This document shows positions 6,930 to 17,323 of a DNA stretch of 64,000 nucleotides, in pieces. Below the pieces are notes generated by a model. It did no database searches, was not told the DNA's origin, and saw only the letters and a list, made by a program, of their open reading frames with translations. Source of the DNA: Paraburkholderia polaris (GTDB taxonomy: Bacteria > Pseudomonadota > Gammaproteobacteria > Burkholderiales > Burkholderiaceae). The DNA is taken from the NCBI RefSeq assembly GCF_012927345.1, contig NZ_JABBGJ010000051.1, positions 1 through 64,000 of the forward strand, in the 5' to 3' direction. Every line of letters starts with the position of its first letter. Position 1 is the stretch's first letter. The position numbers and the translations under genes are program-made.

Positions 6930-8911
6930 TGCCTATCCTGCAACCAGCGTTCGAATTCCGCGGCCGGCATGGCCTGACCGTACAGGAAGCCCTGCACGTA
7001 ATCGACGCCCAGCCCCCTCATGAACATCTCTTCCGATTCGGTTTCGATGCCTTCGGCGACCACCTTGAAATTCAGTTCCTGCGCGACTACTACCATCGAG
7101 CGCACCAGTGCTTGCGCTTTGGTGTCGGCATTGATCGAACGGACAAAACTGCGGTCGAGTTTGATGACGTCGAGCGGAATGCGGCCCAACTGCGAGAGCG
7201 ACGAGTAGCCGGTGCCGAAGTCGTCCAGATGAACCTGTGCGCCGAGCTGGCGGAACTGCGTGATCAGATCGATCGCCGCCGCTTCATCCTCGATCAGGCA
7301 GCTCTCGGTGAGTTCCAGGTCGATCAGACAGGGATCGAGATTCGCGCGCTGCAGCGCTTCGCTGAAATGCCGCACCACGGCGGTATCGACCAGTTGCCGT
7401 GCCGACACGTTGATCGCGACACGCAGGTTGTAGCCGTCCGCCTTCCATTTGGCGGCCTGCCTGGCGGCCGTTTCCATTACCCAGCGGCCGAGCACGCCGA
7501 TTAGCCCGGATTCTTCCGCATAACGAATGAACTCCGTCGGCATGATCTGCCCGCGTTCCGGCGAGTTCCAGCGTACCAGCGCCTCCACGCCCTGCACCAC
7601 GCCGGTGGCGAGCACGAGCTTGGGTTGATAGTGCAGCGTCAGCTGACCCTCTTCGAGACCGCGCCGCAGGTTGGTGTCGAGCCACATGTACTCGGCGACC
7701 TTGCGGTTCATGTCCGGCGAGAACACGCGATAGGTGCGCTTGCCTTCATCTTTGGCCACGTACATCGCTGTGTCCGCGGAACGGATCAACGATTCCAGGT
7801 TGTTGCCGTGTTCCGGATACAGCGCGATGCCGATCGAGCAGCCGGTGTAGACCTCGACGAGCCCCAGGCTGAACGGCGTGCGCAGGCGTTCGAGAATGCG
7901 CTGCGCGGTGGCTTCGAGATCGTGAGCGGTGCCTTTGGCGGCGAGCACGATGAACTCGTCGCCGCCGAGGCGCGCGAGCACGTCGCCTTCGTTCAGGCAA
8001 GTGCTGATGGCCGCCGACACATCGCGGATTAAGCGGTCGCCGAAGACGTGGCCGTAGTGGTCGTTGACCTTCTTGAAGTTGTCGAGATCGAGGAACAGCA
8101 CGCCGACCGATTCGCCTGGGGCCGCTTCTTCGATCGCGGCACGGATCTTGTCCTGGATCGCGTTGCGATTGGCGAGCCCGGTGAGCGAATCGGTGTTCGC
8201 CAGCTCGGTGAGCCGTTCCTGCGCGAGCCGTTCTTCAGTGATGTCGGTGCCCGAACAGATCAGAAACTGCTCTTCGACGCCGCTGCCGCTTTGAACGAAC
8301 TTGTTGCGAAACAGGAAGAGCCGTTCGCCGCGGAGGGTTTTCACGCGCCGCTCGACTTCGTACGAGACGCCGCGATTGAAGAACCCCGTGATGTTCTGGC
8401 TCGACGCCGCGCCGGATTCGGTGGTCATGAACAGCGCCCACACATTGCGGCCGACGATGTCTTCTTCCTTGACGCCGGTGAGTTCCTCGGCGAGGCGGTT
8501 GAAGCGCTGTATACGACCGTGCCTGTCGACGATGACCACGACCGAATTGACTTCGGAAACGACCTGTTCGGCGAAAGAGAGACCGTGGACCAGATCGCGC
8601 GCAACGGATTCCGTGTCGTCGTAGGCTGAGGCGGTGCCTGCCCACGTATTGCTGGCGAGTTTTTTTCCGACGAGGTGCAGGCGCAGCGGTTCACCAAACA
8701 GCCGCACGTCGAGGATAAGGTGCGAGGTGATGCCGGTGAGGCAACGGATTTGCGAGGCCTGTTGGGGATTCAGCGGAATGGCGACATTGGCCGGCACGTC
8801 GCCGGTGACGGGCGTGAGTTCCAATGCGTTGCTGTCATTCGACAGACGCCAGCAAGGGCTGCTTGTGCCGAACTGGGCAAAAAGCACCTGATCGTGTTGG
8901 TCGTCGTTCAT
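6908..8911 (-). CDS. rpfR: BDSF receptor RpfR: PAS-GGDEF-EAL cyclic-di-GMP enzyme
   Basis: The 667-residue cytoplasmic protein carries, in order, an N-terminal RpfF-interaction domain (about 1-95), a PAS domain (about 110-235, VVIVDRHGRIQRFNRLAEEL), a GGDEF domain with intact LARLGGDEFIV, and an EAL domain with EALVRW and DDFGTGYSSLSQLGRIP. In Burkholderia, BDSF binds the PAS domain and raises the phosphodiesterase activity, lowering cyclic-di-GMP and so affecting biofilm, motility and virulence traits; the N-terminal domain binds and restrains RpfF. Both catalytic domains look intact here. A good GGGGAT ribosome-binding site precedes the ATG. It is convergent with rpfF, which makes the receptor assignment firm. 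Confidence 0.95.
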   Translation of the reverse strand: MNDDQHDQVLFAQFGTSSPCWRLSNDSNALELTPVTGDVPANVAIPLNPQQASQIRCLTGITSHLILDVRLFGEPLRLHLVGKKLASNTWAGTASAYDDTESVARDLVHGLSFAEQVVSEVNSVVVIVDRHGRIQRFNRLAEELTGVKEEDIVGRNVWALFMTTESGAASSQNITGFFNRGVSYEVERRVKTLRGERLFLFRNKFVQSGSGVEEQFLICSGTDITEERLAQERLTELANTDSLTGLANRNAIQDKIRAAIEEAAPGESVGVLFLDLDNFKKVNDHYGHVFGDRLIRDVSAAISTCLNEGDVLARLGGDEFIVLAAKGTAHDLEATAQRILERLRTPFSLGLVEVYTGCSIGIALYPEHGNNLESLIRSADTAMYVAKDEGKRTYRVFSPDMNRKVAEYMWLDTNLRRGLEEGQLTLHYQPKLVLATGVVQGVEALVRWNSPERGQIMPTEFIRYAEESGLIGVLGRWVMETAARQAAKWKADGYNLRVAINVSARQLVDTAVVRHFSEALQRANLDPCLIDLELTESCLIEDEAAAIDLITQFRQLGAQVHLDDFGTGYSSLSQLGRIPLDVIKLDRSFVRSINADTKAQALVRSMVVVAQELNFKVVAEGIETESEEMFMRGLGVDYVQGFLYGQAMPAAEFERWLQDRQKLRLIA

Positions 8912-9130
8912 GAGATCCCCGGGCGGTGTGTGCCGATGGGCCCACCGTGAAGGCGGGATGGCGGCAAACAGTCTTCATCATACTTAAAGACTGGCCTCAT
9001 TGTAGCGAAGCGGCTGGCGTTCGGGCCTATAAACATTAACGGTTCGAAAGGTCTTTGGCTTTAGGCTCCTGTTTCGGGCGCGCGCTGACGCGAAGCCTCG
9101 AAAACACATCAAAATGGCCTCAAAACCGTC

Positions 9131-12100
9131 TTAAAACCGCCGGGCTAACACGCTCCGTGCACGCTCCCGTTCCACGGGAATCGCTTCCACCGAGGCAGCA
9201 AACCAGAAAGCTCCTGCAACAAGTGTCGCGACAACAACACCATCCCGATACAAAACCCGATTTCCCGCTACAGCCGGCACCCGTTCGCCGACCGGTAAAG
9301 TGCCGGCGAGATTCAAAGGATCCGTTCCGGCGACGCACACAAAAGCACCATCGTTCGCATGCCGCCGAACCTCCCGCAATAACGGAATGGCTTCCGGTAG
9401 AGCAAATTGTTCGCCGGCGAGGCCATTCACGAACCGCCCGCCGCGAACGACGCCACGCGCTTCGAGCCGCTGAAACACGCGTAACAGATCCCGCCACGGC
9501 GGCAACCATTCGGCCTCGCGTTCGAGCAAACGCCAGACCACTACGCCATAACGGCGTAGCAAAGTCATCGCGACATGTTCGAGTACGTCGGGGGCGAACT
9601 GCTGACGACGCGCTGGCGAGGTTTCCACTGCAGCAACAACGGGCCGCCGGCTCACCAGTGCCCAGCGCCCCGCGTCGTCCATTCCTCCAATCAATGCACT
9701 CGACCTGACACGCCGGCTGCTCGAATAAGCGCTGCGTTTGGCGACGGGTTTCAACAACGCGCGCAAGCCGGCGAAACTGTCGGAATTCACGAGGCCCGCC
9801 GCAACGAGCTCGCCCAGCGCGTTCTCAAGCTCCATACGCAAGCCGCTGACTTCGGTCAGCAATTCGTCGAAGAACATCGCGCCGTGTTGCGATAGCGTGT
9901 CATGGACGCTCTGCGCGCGAGCGGATAGCTCCGGTTGTTTCGACGAGTCGATCAGCGCGCTCCATACGCGCACCTGGGCGCGCGGCAAAAGTACGATCGG
10001 CGTGCTGCGCACCGGTCCCGCAGCACTGCGTGCCCGCTCGGTCAGACGGGTCCAGACGATCTTGCCGGCGCGGCATAGTTCGTCCAGCGAAATGTTTGCG
10101 TACGCCTTGACGCGTGCCGGCAGAATGTCTTCTTCCCATGCGGCCGCCGCGGCCTGAAACCCCTCCATCTGCTCGAGTACCGCGCCCAGCGCGTCGCGTC
10201 CCTCGCTGCGCGTGTCCGGCGTCAAATGCTGCCACTCGAATAGAAAGCGCATGAAGTCGTGCCGTTCCACCGGCTCGATCTCGCGTCGCAAGCGTTTCAC
10301 CGTGTAACGGTGAATCCGTGCAAGCAAATGACGCTCACACCATTCTTCTTCGGTTGCGCCCGGCGAGAAGCGGCCGCGCATCACGTAGCCTTCCGCTTCG
10401 AGACGCGCCAGCGTTTGTTCGACCGATGCCGCGGGCAAGCTCAGCGCCTCTCCAATCGCGCGCACTGCAAGCGGGCCGAAGCCGGTCAGCCGGGCGCGCA
10501 GCACGTCGAGCAATGCGTCGTCGGCGCTCCAGGTGTCGGTGTAGCCCTTCGGTGCGGTGAGTGGCGGTGCAAACGGGGCGTCAGGGTAGAGCGCCTGGAA
10601 ACAGGTCAGACGCTCGGCGGGCAACCACAACGCGTCGTCGGCAGCGATCTGCACGCGGGTTGCGCGGCCGGATTCAGCAAGCGACGCGAGCCATGCGGGC
10701 CAGCCTTCATTGTTGCGCGCTTCGGCCTCGGTGATGCAGGCGAGGCCCGTTAGCGCTTCGTGCATCTCGTCGGCGGTGCGCACCTGCGGCCACGCTTCAT
10801 CGCGCACGCTATCGATCGCGTCGGCGTCGAGCGCGCCGAGGTCGTCGGCGCTAGACGGATCGGTCCAGCGGCGGTTCAGCACGGCTTGCGTGCGGCGTTC
10901 TTCGATCGGTGCATCGTCGAGATAGGCGTACGGCTTTGCGTTGAGGATTTCGGCGGCAAGCGGCGAGGGCGCCGGCAAATCGCGGGCTATCAGTTGGACG
11001 TCGCCCTGTTCGATACGACGCAGCAAAGCAAGCCAGTTTTCGCTGTCCATCGCGTCGTGTAGACAGTCGTCAACGGTTTGGCTCACTAACGGATGATTCG
11101 GCAGTTCGCGTTCGCCGACGACGTTCTCCAGGCACGCGGCCTGTTCGGGAAACACGCTAGCCAGCAAATCTTCGCTACGCATGCGCTGCAGTTGCGGCGG
11201 GGTCTTGCGCCCGCCGGTATAGCGCGGCAGGCCAAGCGACGTGGTCGCGTTCCAGCGCCAGCGCACGCCGAAGAGCGGTGCATCGAGCAGCGCCTGGATC
11301 AGCAGATGCTCGGCGCTATTTGAATGCAGGTAGCGCCACACTTCGTCGAGTACGAACGAATGGCTGCCGGTCAGCGAGAGAACGATCGCGTCTTCGGTGG
11401 CGGCGGCCTGCAGTTCGAAGTTGAAGGTCCGGCAAAAACGCTTGCGCAACGCGAGACCCCACGCGCGGTTCACGCGGCTGCCGAACGGCGCATGGATCAC
11501 GAGTTGCGTGCCGCCGGATTCGTCGAAGAAGCGCTCCATCACGAGCGTGTTTTGCGACGGCAGCACGCTGAGCGCAGCGCGCGCACGGGCGAGATAGTCG
11601 ACGATCTGGCGGGCGGCGGCTTCGTCGAGATTGAGGGTGTCGATCAGCCAGTCGATTGCGCGTTGGAGGCGCGCAGTCATGACTTCGGTGCCGGTTCCGG
11701 TTTCAGTCGAACGCGCCGCATCGATCGACTCCACCCCATCGGCCTCCTCCCCATCGAGCAAGCGCCCAATCTGCTCACGCAAGCGCGCGACGCCGAACGA
11801 CAGTTCATCGCTGCGCCCCGGCGCTTCCCCCAGCCAGAACGGAATATTCGGCGGCTGCCCCTGCGCGTCCTCGACTCTCACGCGGCCGCTCTCGATCCGC
11901 AGAATCCGGTACGACGCATTGCCGAGCTGAAACACATCGCCGGCAAGACTCTCGACGGCGAAATCTTCGTTGACGGTGCCGATATTGATCGCCTGCGGTT
12001 CGAGCACCACCGCATAGTCGGCGTTCTCCGGAATCGTGCCGCCTGAAGTCACGGCGACCAGTTTGCCGCCGCGCCGGCCGCGCAAGGTGCCGCTCACGAC

Positions 12101-13723
12101 GTCGCGATGAATATAGGCGCCGCGCGGGCCGTTGCGGCTCGTATAGCCAACGGCCAGCATGTGCAGCACGGCGTCGTATTGCGCGCGCTCCAGGCCGGCG
12201 TAGGGAGCCGCGCGCCGCATCATCTCGAACAGTGCGTCTTCGCTCCATTCGGCGCTCGATACTTCGGCCACGATCTGTTGTGCCAGCACATCGAGCGGCG
12301 CGCGCGGAATCCGTAACGCATCGAGTTCGCCACGTCGCACACAGTCGAGCAACGCCGCGCATTCGATCAGATCGTCGCGCGAGGCCGGGAAAAGCCGGCC
12401 TTTCGGCATCCCGCCGATATGGTGGCCCGAGCGCCCCACGCGTTGCAGGAATGGCGCGATCGCGCGCGGCGAACCCATCTGGCAGACCAGATCGACGTCG
12501 CCGATATCGATGCCCAGTTCCAGCGAGGCGGTGGCGATCAGCACACGCAACTCGCCGCGTTTCAGGCGCTGTTCTGCATCGAAACGATGTTCTTTGGCGA
12601 GACTGCCGTGATGCGCGGCGACCACGTCCTTGCCGAGCCGCTCGGTCAGATGGCGCGCGGCGCGTTCGGCCATGCGGCGCGTGTTGACGAAAATCAGCGT
12701 GGTGCGATGCATCGCCACCAGTTCGGCGAGGCGGTCGTAGACACGCTCCCACACTTCGTTGGGCATCACCGCTTCGAGCGGCACGGGCGGAACCTCCAGG
12801 GCGAGATCGCGTTCGCGGATGTGCCCCACGTCGACAACGGCGCAGTCTGCGGGAACGCCGCTTTCGATGCTCGCGCCGCCCACCAGAAAGCGCGCGACCG
12901 CGCTGACCGGCTTTTGCGTCGCGGATAGGCCGATCCGCGGCAAGCGCCGCTGACACAGCGCGTCGAGCCGTTCGAGGCTGAGCGCCAGATGACTGCCGCG
13001 CTTGCTGCCGGCGAGCGCATGAATTTCGTCGACGATCACCGTGCGCACCGTCGACAGCATGCGGCGGCCGGAATCCGAGCCGAGCAGGACATACAGCGAT
13101 TCCGGCGTGGTGACGAGAATATGCGGCGCGCGCTTTTTCAGCGCGTTGCGCTCCTGTTGCGTGGTGTCGCCGGTGCGCACGGCGGTGCGGATGTCGAGCG
13201 GCGGCAGGCCGCGCGCGTCGAGTTCCGCGGCGATGCCCTGCAACGGCACTTGCAGATTGATGCGGATGTCGTTGGAGAGGGCTTTCAGCGGCGAGACGTA
13301 GACCACCAGGGTTTCGTCGGGCAGGGCGCCGCCGTTGGCGAGGCCTTGCTGGACGAGTTCGTCCAGCGCGGACAGGAAGGCAGTGAGGGTTTTGCCCGAA
13401 CCGGTGGGTGCGGCGACCAGGGTCGAGCGCCCACTGCGAATCTGCGGCCAGGCGGCAGCCTGGGCGTCGGTGGGGGCCGGGAAGGTCTTCAGGAACCAGC
13501 CGGCGACCGCGGGATGGAAGTCATCCAGCGCGCTGGCCGTTAAAGGGGCGGAAGCAGGGGCCGCAGCAGGGACAGAAGTGGGGTTCGAAGCGTGACCCGA
13601 AGGGGCATCCGAAGCCGTCGGCAATACCGGATCGAAGCCCGAAGAATCAGAGGGCGCGCTTAAGGCGGTTGCGGAGTTCGAGGCCGAAGTCATGCTGGCA
13701 TAGATGGGGACGCGACGTGCCAT
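9131..13723 (-). CDS. lhr: Lhr-type large ATP-dependent helicase
   Basis: At 1530 residues this matches the length of long-form Lhr, a superfamily 2 3'-to-5' helicase linked to DNA repair. Visible motifs: Walker A APTGSGKTLTAF near residue 110, DEIH near 220 (VDEIHALAGSKRG), LSATQKP, and ATASLELGIDIGDVD with QRVGRSGH. The Lhr core with its winged helix follows, and the last ~600 residues are the long C-terminal region of the family. The first ~65 residues are a Ser/Ala/Pro-rich low-complexity extension before LDDFHPAVAGWF. Translation may start at the ATG at 13723 or at the one at 13693; neither has a clear ribosome-binding site. It lies alone, with a minisatellite just upstream. Confidence 0.92.
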   Translation of the reverse strand: MARRVPIYASMTSASNSATALSAPSDSSGFDPVLPTASDAPSGHASNPTSVPAAAPASAPLTASALDDFHPAVAGWFLKTFPAPTDAQAAAWPQIRSGRSTLVAAPTGSGKTLTAFLSALDELVQQGLANGGALPDETLVVYVSPLKALSNDIRINLQVPLQGIAAELDARGLPPLDIRTAVRTGDTTQQERNALKKRAPHILVTTPESLYVLLGSDSGRRMLSTVRTVIVDEIHALAGSKRGSHLALSLERLDALCQRRLPRIGLSATQKPVSAVARFLVGGASIESGVPADCAVVDVGHIRERDLALEVPPVPLEAVMPNEVWERVYDRLAELVAMHRTTLIFVNTRRMAERAARHLTERLGKDVVAAHHGSLAKEHRFDAEQRLKRGELRVLIATASLELGIDIGDVDLVCQMGSPRAIAPFLQRVGRSGHHIGGMPKGRLFPASRDDLIECAALLDCVRRGELDALRIPRAPLDVLAQQIVAEVSSAEWSEDALFEMMRRAAPYAGLERAQYDAVLHMLAVGYTSRNGPRGAYIHRDVVSGTLRGRRGGKLVAVTSGGTIPENADYAVVLEPQAINIGTVNEDFAVESLAGDVFQLGNASYRILRIESGRVRVEDAQGQPPNIPFWLGEAPGRSDELSFGVARLREQIGRLLDGEEADGVESIDAARSTETGTGTEVMTARLQRAIDWLIDTLNLDEAAARQIVDYLARARAALSVLPSQNTLVMERFFDESGGTQLVIHAPFGSRVNRAWGLALRKRFCRTFNFELQAAATEDAIVLSLTGSHSFVLDEVWRYLHSNSAEHLLIQALLDAPLFGVRWRWNATTSLGLPRYTGGRKTPPQLQRMRSEDLLASVFPEQAACLENVVGERELPNHPLVSQTVDDCLHDAMDSENWLALLRRIEQGDVQLIARDLPAPSPLAAEILNAKPYAYLDDAPIEERRTQAVLNRRWTDPSSADDLGALDADAIDSVRDEAWPQVRTADEMHEALTGLACITEAEARNNEGWPAWLASLAESGRATRVQIAADDALWLPAERLTCFQALYPDAPFAPPLTAPKGYTDTWSADDALLDVLRARLTGFGPLAVRAIGEALSLPAASVEQTLARLEAEGYVMRGRFSPGATEEEWCERHLLARIHRYTVKRLRREIEPVERHDFMRFLFEWQHLTPDTRSEGRDALGAVLEQMEGFQAAAAAWEEDILPARVKAYANISLDELCRAGKIVWTRLTERARSAAGPVRSTPIVLLPRAQVRVWSALIDSSKQPELSARAQSVHDTLSQHGAMFFDELLTEVSGLRMELENALGELVAAGLVNSDSFAGLRALLKPVAKRSAYSSSRRVRSSALIGGMDDAGRWALVSRRPVVAAVETSPARRQQFAPDVLEHVAMTLLRRYGVVVWRLLEREAEWLPPWRDLLRVFQRLEARGVVRGGRFVNGLAGEQFALPEAIPLLREVRRHANDGAFVCVAGTDPLNLAGTLPVGERVPAVAGNRVLYRDGVVVATLVAGAFWFAASVEAIPVERERARSVLARRF

Positions 13724-13900
13724 ATCCAGAGGGCGGCAAGCGCCGACCTGTTATGAAGAGCAGCGATCAGTCTGGCAGGTTTTTACCGGTTTTGCCGACG
13801 ATCGGGCGGCAAAGCTCGCGCGGAACGTGGCGGCTACCTGTTGTAGTCTGGACCGCACCGCACCGCACCGCACCCCGCCCCGCCCCGCCCGCACCGGACC

Positions 13901-13972
13901 GCACCCAACGCACCCAACGCACCCAACGCACCCAACGCACCCAACGCACCCAACGCACCCAACGCACCCAAC
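13901..13972. repeat. 9-bp tandem repeat, eight perfect units
   Basis: The unit GCACCCAAC repeats eight times without change from 13901 to 13972, and a partial unit follows. Just before it is a GC-only stretch of short CCGCA/CCCCG repeats (about 13856-13890). The array lies between the end of the autotransporter gene and the start of the lhr gene, both on the minus strand, so it is in the lhr upstream region. A unit length divisible by three would keep frame if translated, but no gene covers it. Confidence 0.95.
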
Positions 13973-13990
13973 GCACAGTGCCGCGCAAAA

Positions 13991-16900
13991 CTACCAGACC
14001 CAGCGCACGCCCGCATCGCCCGTCACTGTTCTCTGGTGCGCGCCACCCAGGTTTGTCACCCAGCCAAGCGTCGCGAACACGCTGCCCGACGTGCTGAATT
14101 TGCCGACCACGCCCGCGCCGAGTTGCGCTGCAGTTTGCCCGACGTTGCCCGTCATCACGGTCCCGCCGCCAAAGGTGACTTCGTCGTCGGAGCCGAACTC
14201 GCGTAAGAAACTGACTCGCAGATAAGGCCGCCAGGCGATCGCGAAGGCATCGAACTGACCTTGCAGACGCGCGCCGATTCGACCGACGAAAGTATTACCG
14301 CTGTTGAAGCCGACGCTCGACACGCCATCGTAGAAATCGGATAGCGCGAGGTGCTGCCACACAAGTTGCGCTTGCGGTTCGAGCGTGAGCCCCGCGCCGA
14401 GCGGAATCGGCAGGCCGCCTTCGAGCGAACCGGTCACCGCGTTGCCATGCGTCGTCGTGTCGATGCCGTCGCGCGAGACCGGATCGACGGTCAACGAACT
14501 CCCCATCAGCACGGCATCCGTGTACCAGCCGCTTGGACCGATATGTGTCCAGTAGCCGCCGAGGCTATACGCATTGATCGCGAGGTGGCCCACGGCGAGA
14601 TTGGGCATGCCGAGCGCGAAGCCGTCGACGTCGCCGGTGGCCCGCGCGAAGCCGACGAACAAACCGTAGTGATTGCGCTGGCCGCTCGCGCTGTGATCCG
14701 CGTAAAGATCCTGCCCGGCCTGAATGCCATAGACGGAGCCGTCGAATTGCGGACTTGCCGCGCCGTCCTGGCTCAGCACGCTATGGCCGCCCCATACGCG
14801 ACCCCATGCGGCAGGCAGTTTGCCGCTGTCGTTCAACAAGGCCTGATCGCCTTGCCGGTCATGAAACGTATCGATCTGCATGAGGCCGAGATCACGCGCG
14901 ACGCCGGGCGCCGCGGCGTAGACGGGCACTTCGACGCGATACAGCGGCGTGGCGGCCGAGCCGGCAGGCGGCGCGGGCGGCAAAGGCGGCGAGCCCTCGG
15001 CCGCAAGCGGTACACCGGGCACGACAACGGGTGGCTCGCCAGGCGTGCCTGGCGTCGTGACCGGCGGCTCGCCTGGTGTAGTCGCTGGCGGCAGCGGCGC
15101 GACCGTGTTGCGCAGATACCAACTGTCCGTCGTGCCGCTGCTCACACCGCCTTTGGCGAGATAGTAAGAGTACGCGCCGGCCTTCACCGGTGCGGCCAGC
15201 GTGAAAGCGCTCGAGGCGGTGGTGGCGCCGTTGGTTGTCTGAATCAGTTGAATGCCGTCCGCTACCGTTTGTGCGCCCTGGCCGCCCACGTTCGTGATTT
15301 GCAGGTGCGTTGAGCCGGTGGCCGTTCCGCCGTTCAGCACGAGGCGATCGGACGCCGCGCCGTCGCCGGCGACCACGGTGTTCAGTCCGATGGTGCCGTT
15401 CTGTCCGACATAGTTGCCCGTCACGTTCAGCCGGTTGCCCACACCCGCGCCGGCAGGACCGCCGATCTCCACGAGTCCGGCGTTCACCAGCGAGCCGTTG
15501 ATCGAGAACGCGCCGTTCCCTTCACTTGCGAACGACTCCGATGCATTCGCCACCGCGAGCGTGCCGTTGTTCGTGACTGCGCCCGTCACGCTGCCATAGC
15601 CGCCGAGCGTTGCGCCCGTGGCCACCGTGGTGGCGCCGCCGCCGGTAAGCGCAGCGTTGGCATGGGCTGCATCGCCGATCGCGAGGGTGCCCGCCACGAC
15701 CGTGGTTGGACCGCTATAGGTGCTCACGCCCGTCATTAGCAAGCTGCCGCTGCCGGCTTTCGACAGGGCGCCGGTCCCGCTCACTGGCTGGGTGAGCGCG
15801 GTATCGAACGATTGCGTATCGATCGTGCCGCCGCCCGCTGCCAGCGTGATCGCACGCGTGCTGGCGAGGTCGAAGCTCGTCGTCAGTTGCAGCGCGCCGC
15901 CGTTGAACGTGAGGCTGCCCGTGTTTGCGCCGAGCGCATTGTCCGCGGCGACGGCGATCGTGCCTTGATCGATTGTCGTGCCCCCCGAGTAAGTATTGCC
16001 GGTCGCCACAGCCGGCGCGAGCGTCAACACGCCGGCGCCGGTTTTATCTACTGCGCCCGTGCCGCTGATCGATCCCGGGTAGGTGCCCGCGTTGTCCTGG
16101 GCAAACCGCACCAGTCCATTGTCGGTGACATTGGAAGGCAGGTTCTGCGCGTTCGCCTGCAAGGTCGCGCCGCTATCGACGAGCGCCGTCGCGCTCGCGC
16201 CGAGCGTACCCGTGAGATTGAGCGTGCCGGTCTGCACATGCGCAAGCGTGAAGGTCCCGCTACCGGTCCAGTTCCACAGCGCGCCTTGCATCTGCAGGGT
16301 CTGAAAGTTGGTAAACGCATTCGACGCCGTGCCCGAGCCTTGCAAGGTCACCGTATTCGTTCCCGCTCCGCCGTCGGCCGCGCCGTTGATCACGGAGCCG
16401 GTTTGCAGAACCAGCGCATCGTTGCCGTTGCCCATCGTGATGGCCGTGCCGATGCCGCTCTGCACGAGTCCCGCATTGATGATGGTGCTGCTGCCGTTGA
16501 GCGTGCGGATGCCGGAGCCATTCTGACTGATGATGCTGCCGCCGGCGAGGTTCTGGATCGTCGCCACGAAGCTCGATCCCGCGGTGTTGGAAAACACCGC
16601 ATCCGAGCCGCTGCCGCTCGCGCTGATCGTGCCGCTGTTGATCAACTGGTCGTTATTGCCTTGCAGATAAGCGGTTGGACTGGCCGCGCCGGAGGTGGAC
16701 AGCGTGCCGCTGTTGTTGATGGTGCCGCCGCCGCCCAGAATCGATGCCGCGCGGGCGTTGCTGCCCGAGGTCCTCACCGTGCCGCTGTTGATCAACGTGT
16801 TGTTCAACTGGCCGACGTTCGTTTGTCCCCACGCGGCCGTCATGCCGTAAGCGTTGGGACCGCCGGTGGTGATCGAGCCGCGATTAATCAGGGTGTTGCC

Positions 16901-17323
16901 GCTGCCGTTGGCGGCCATGCCGTCGTTGTAGGCACCACTCGTGGTAATGGCCGCGCCGCTCGCGTTGGTGAGCTGATTGCCGTTGCCTATGCCGAGCAGG
17001 ACGGCGCCACGCGCGGTACCCGTACCGCCGCCACCCGTCAGTGAGAAGTTGCCGCTACTGTTGATCGTGCTATTGGTGTCGACGCTGAAGACGACCGGGG
17101 TGGCGCTGCGCACGAAACTGCCCGAGGCGGTGCTATCGGTATTGATCGTCACACCTGTGCTGCCGGTTTGCGCAACGACGGCGGCGAGGCCGCTGCCCGT
17201 GCAGGTGACTGTGGTATTGGTCGGCGGTGCGGTATTGCTGCACGCGGCCATCGCGGAAGGGGTGAGTGCTTTGGAGAGCAACACGACGCTGCCCAGGCCG
17301 ATTCCAAACGTTTTCTTCTTCAT
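13991..17323 (-). CDS. Type V autotransporter adhesin-like outer-membrane protein
   Basis: This 1110-residue protein begins with a signal peptide (MKKKTFGIGLGSVVLLSKAL, cleavage near AMA-A). A long passenger of asparagine-, glycine- and threonine-rich beta-strand repeats follows; units such as YSGGTTIDQGTIAVAADNAL and YSGPTTVVAGTLAIGD are the autotransporter-associated beta-strand (PATR) repeat. A Pro-rich linker (about residues 735-785) leads to a C-terminal ~300-residue beta-barrel that ends in RWVW, with the expected terminal aromatic residue. Such proteins thread the passenger through the outer membrane to the cell surface, often for adhesion or aggregation. The ATG at 17323 has AAAGGACC upstream; longer upstream frames are discarded. 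Confidence 0.92.
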   Translation of the reverse strand: MKKKTFGIGLGSVVLLSKALTPSAMAACSNTAPPTNTTVTCTGSGLAAVVAQTGSTGVTINTDSTASGSFVRSATPVVFSVDTNSTINSSGNFSLTGGGGTGTARGAVLLGIGNGNQLTNASGAAITTSGAYNDGMAANGSGNTLINRGSITTGGPNAYGMTAAWGQTNVGQLNNTLINSGTVRTSGSNARAASILGGGGTINNSGTLSTSGAASPTAYLQGNNDQLINSGTISASGSGSDAVFSNTAGSSFVATIQNLAGGSIISQNGSGIRTLNGSSTIINAGLVQSGIGTAITMGNGNDALVLQTGSVINGAADGGAGTNTVTLQGSGTASNAFTNFQTLQMQGALWNWTGSGTFTLAHVQTGTLNLTGTLGASATALVDSGATLQANAQNLPSNVTDNGLVRFAQDNAGTYPGSISGTGAVDKTGAGVLTLAPAVATGNTYSGGTTIDQGTIAVAADNALGANTGSLTFNGGALQLTTSFDLASTRAITLAAGGGTIDTQSFDTALTQPVSGTGALSKAGSGSLLMTGVSTYSGPTTVVAGTLAIGDAAHANAALTGGGATTVATGATLGGYGSVTGAVTNNGTLAVANASESFASEGNGAFSINGSLVNAGLVEIGGPAGAGVGNRLNVTGNYVGQNGTIGLNTVVAGDGAASDRLVLNGGTATGSTHLQITNVGGQGAQTVADGIQLIQTTNGATTASSAFTLAAPVKAGAYSYYLAKGGVSSGTTDSWYLRNTVAPLPPATTPGEPPVTTPGTPGEPPVVVPGVPLAAEGSPPLPPAPPAGSAATPLYRVEVPVYAAAPGVARDLGLMQIDTFHDRQGDQALLNDSGKLPAAWGRVWGGHSVLSQDGAASPQFDGSVYGIQAGQDLYADHSASGQRNHYGLFVGFARATGDVDGFALGMPNLAVGHLAINAYSLGGYWTHIGPSGWYTDAVLMGSSLTVDPVSRDGIDTTTHGNAVTGSLEGGLPIPLGAGLTLEPQAQLVWQHLALSDFYDGVSSVGFNSGNTFVGRIGARLQGQFDAFAIAWRPYLRVSFLREFGSDDEVTFGGGTVMTGNVGQTAAQLGAGVVGKFSTSGSVFATLGWVTNLGGAHQRTVTGDAGVRWVW

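Noticed and set aside
13901-13972. 9-base repeat array as a CRISPR array
   Set aside because: Units are contiguous without spacers and far too short.
13991-17323. Long plus-strand frames inside the autotransporter gene
   Set aside because: They are antisense shadows caused by the repetitive GC-rich coding sequence; no motif or ribosome-binding site supports them.
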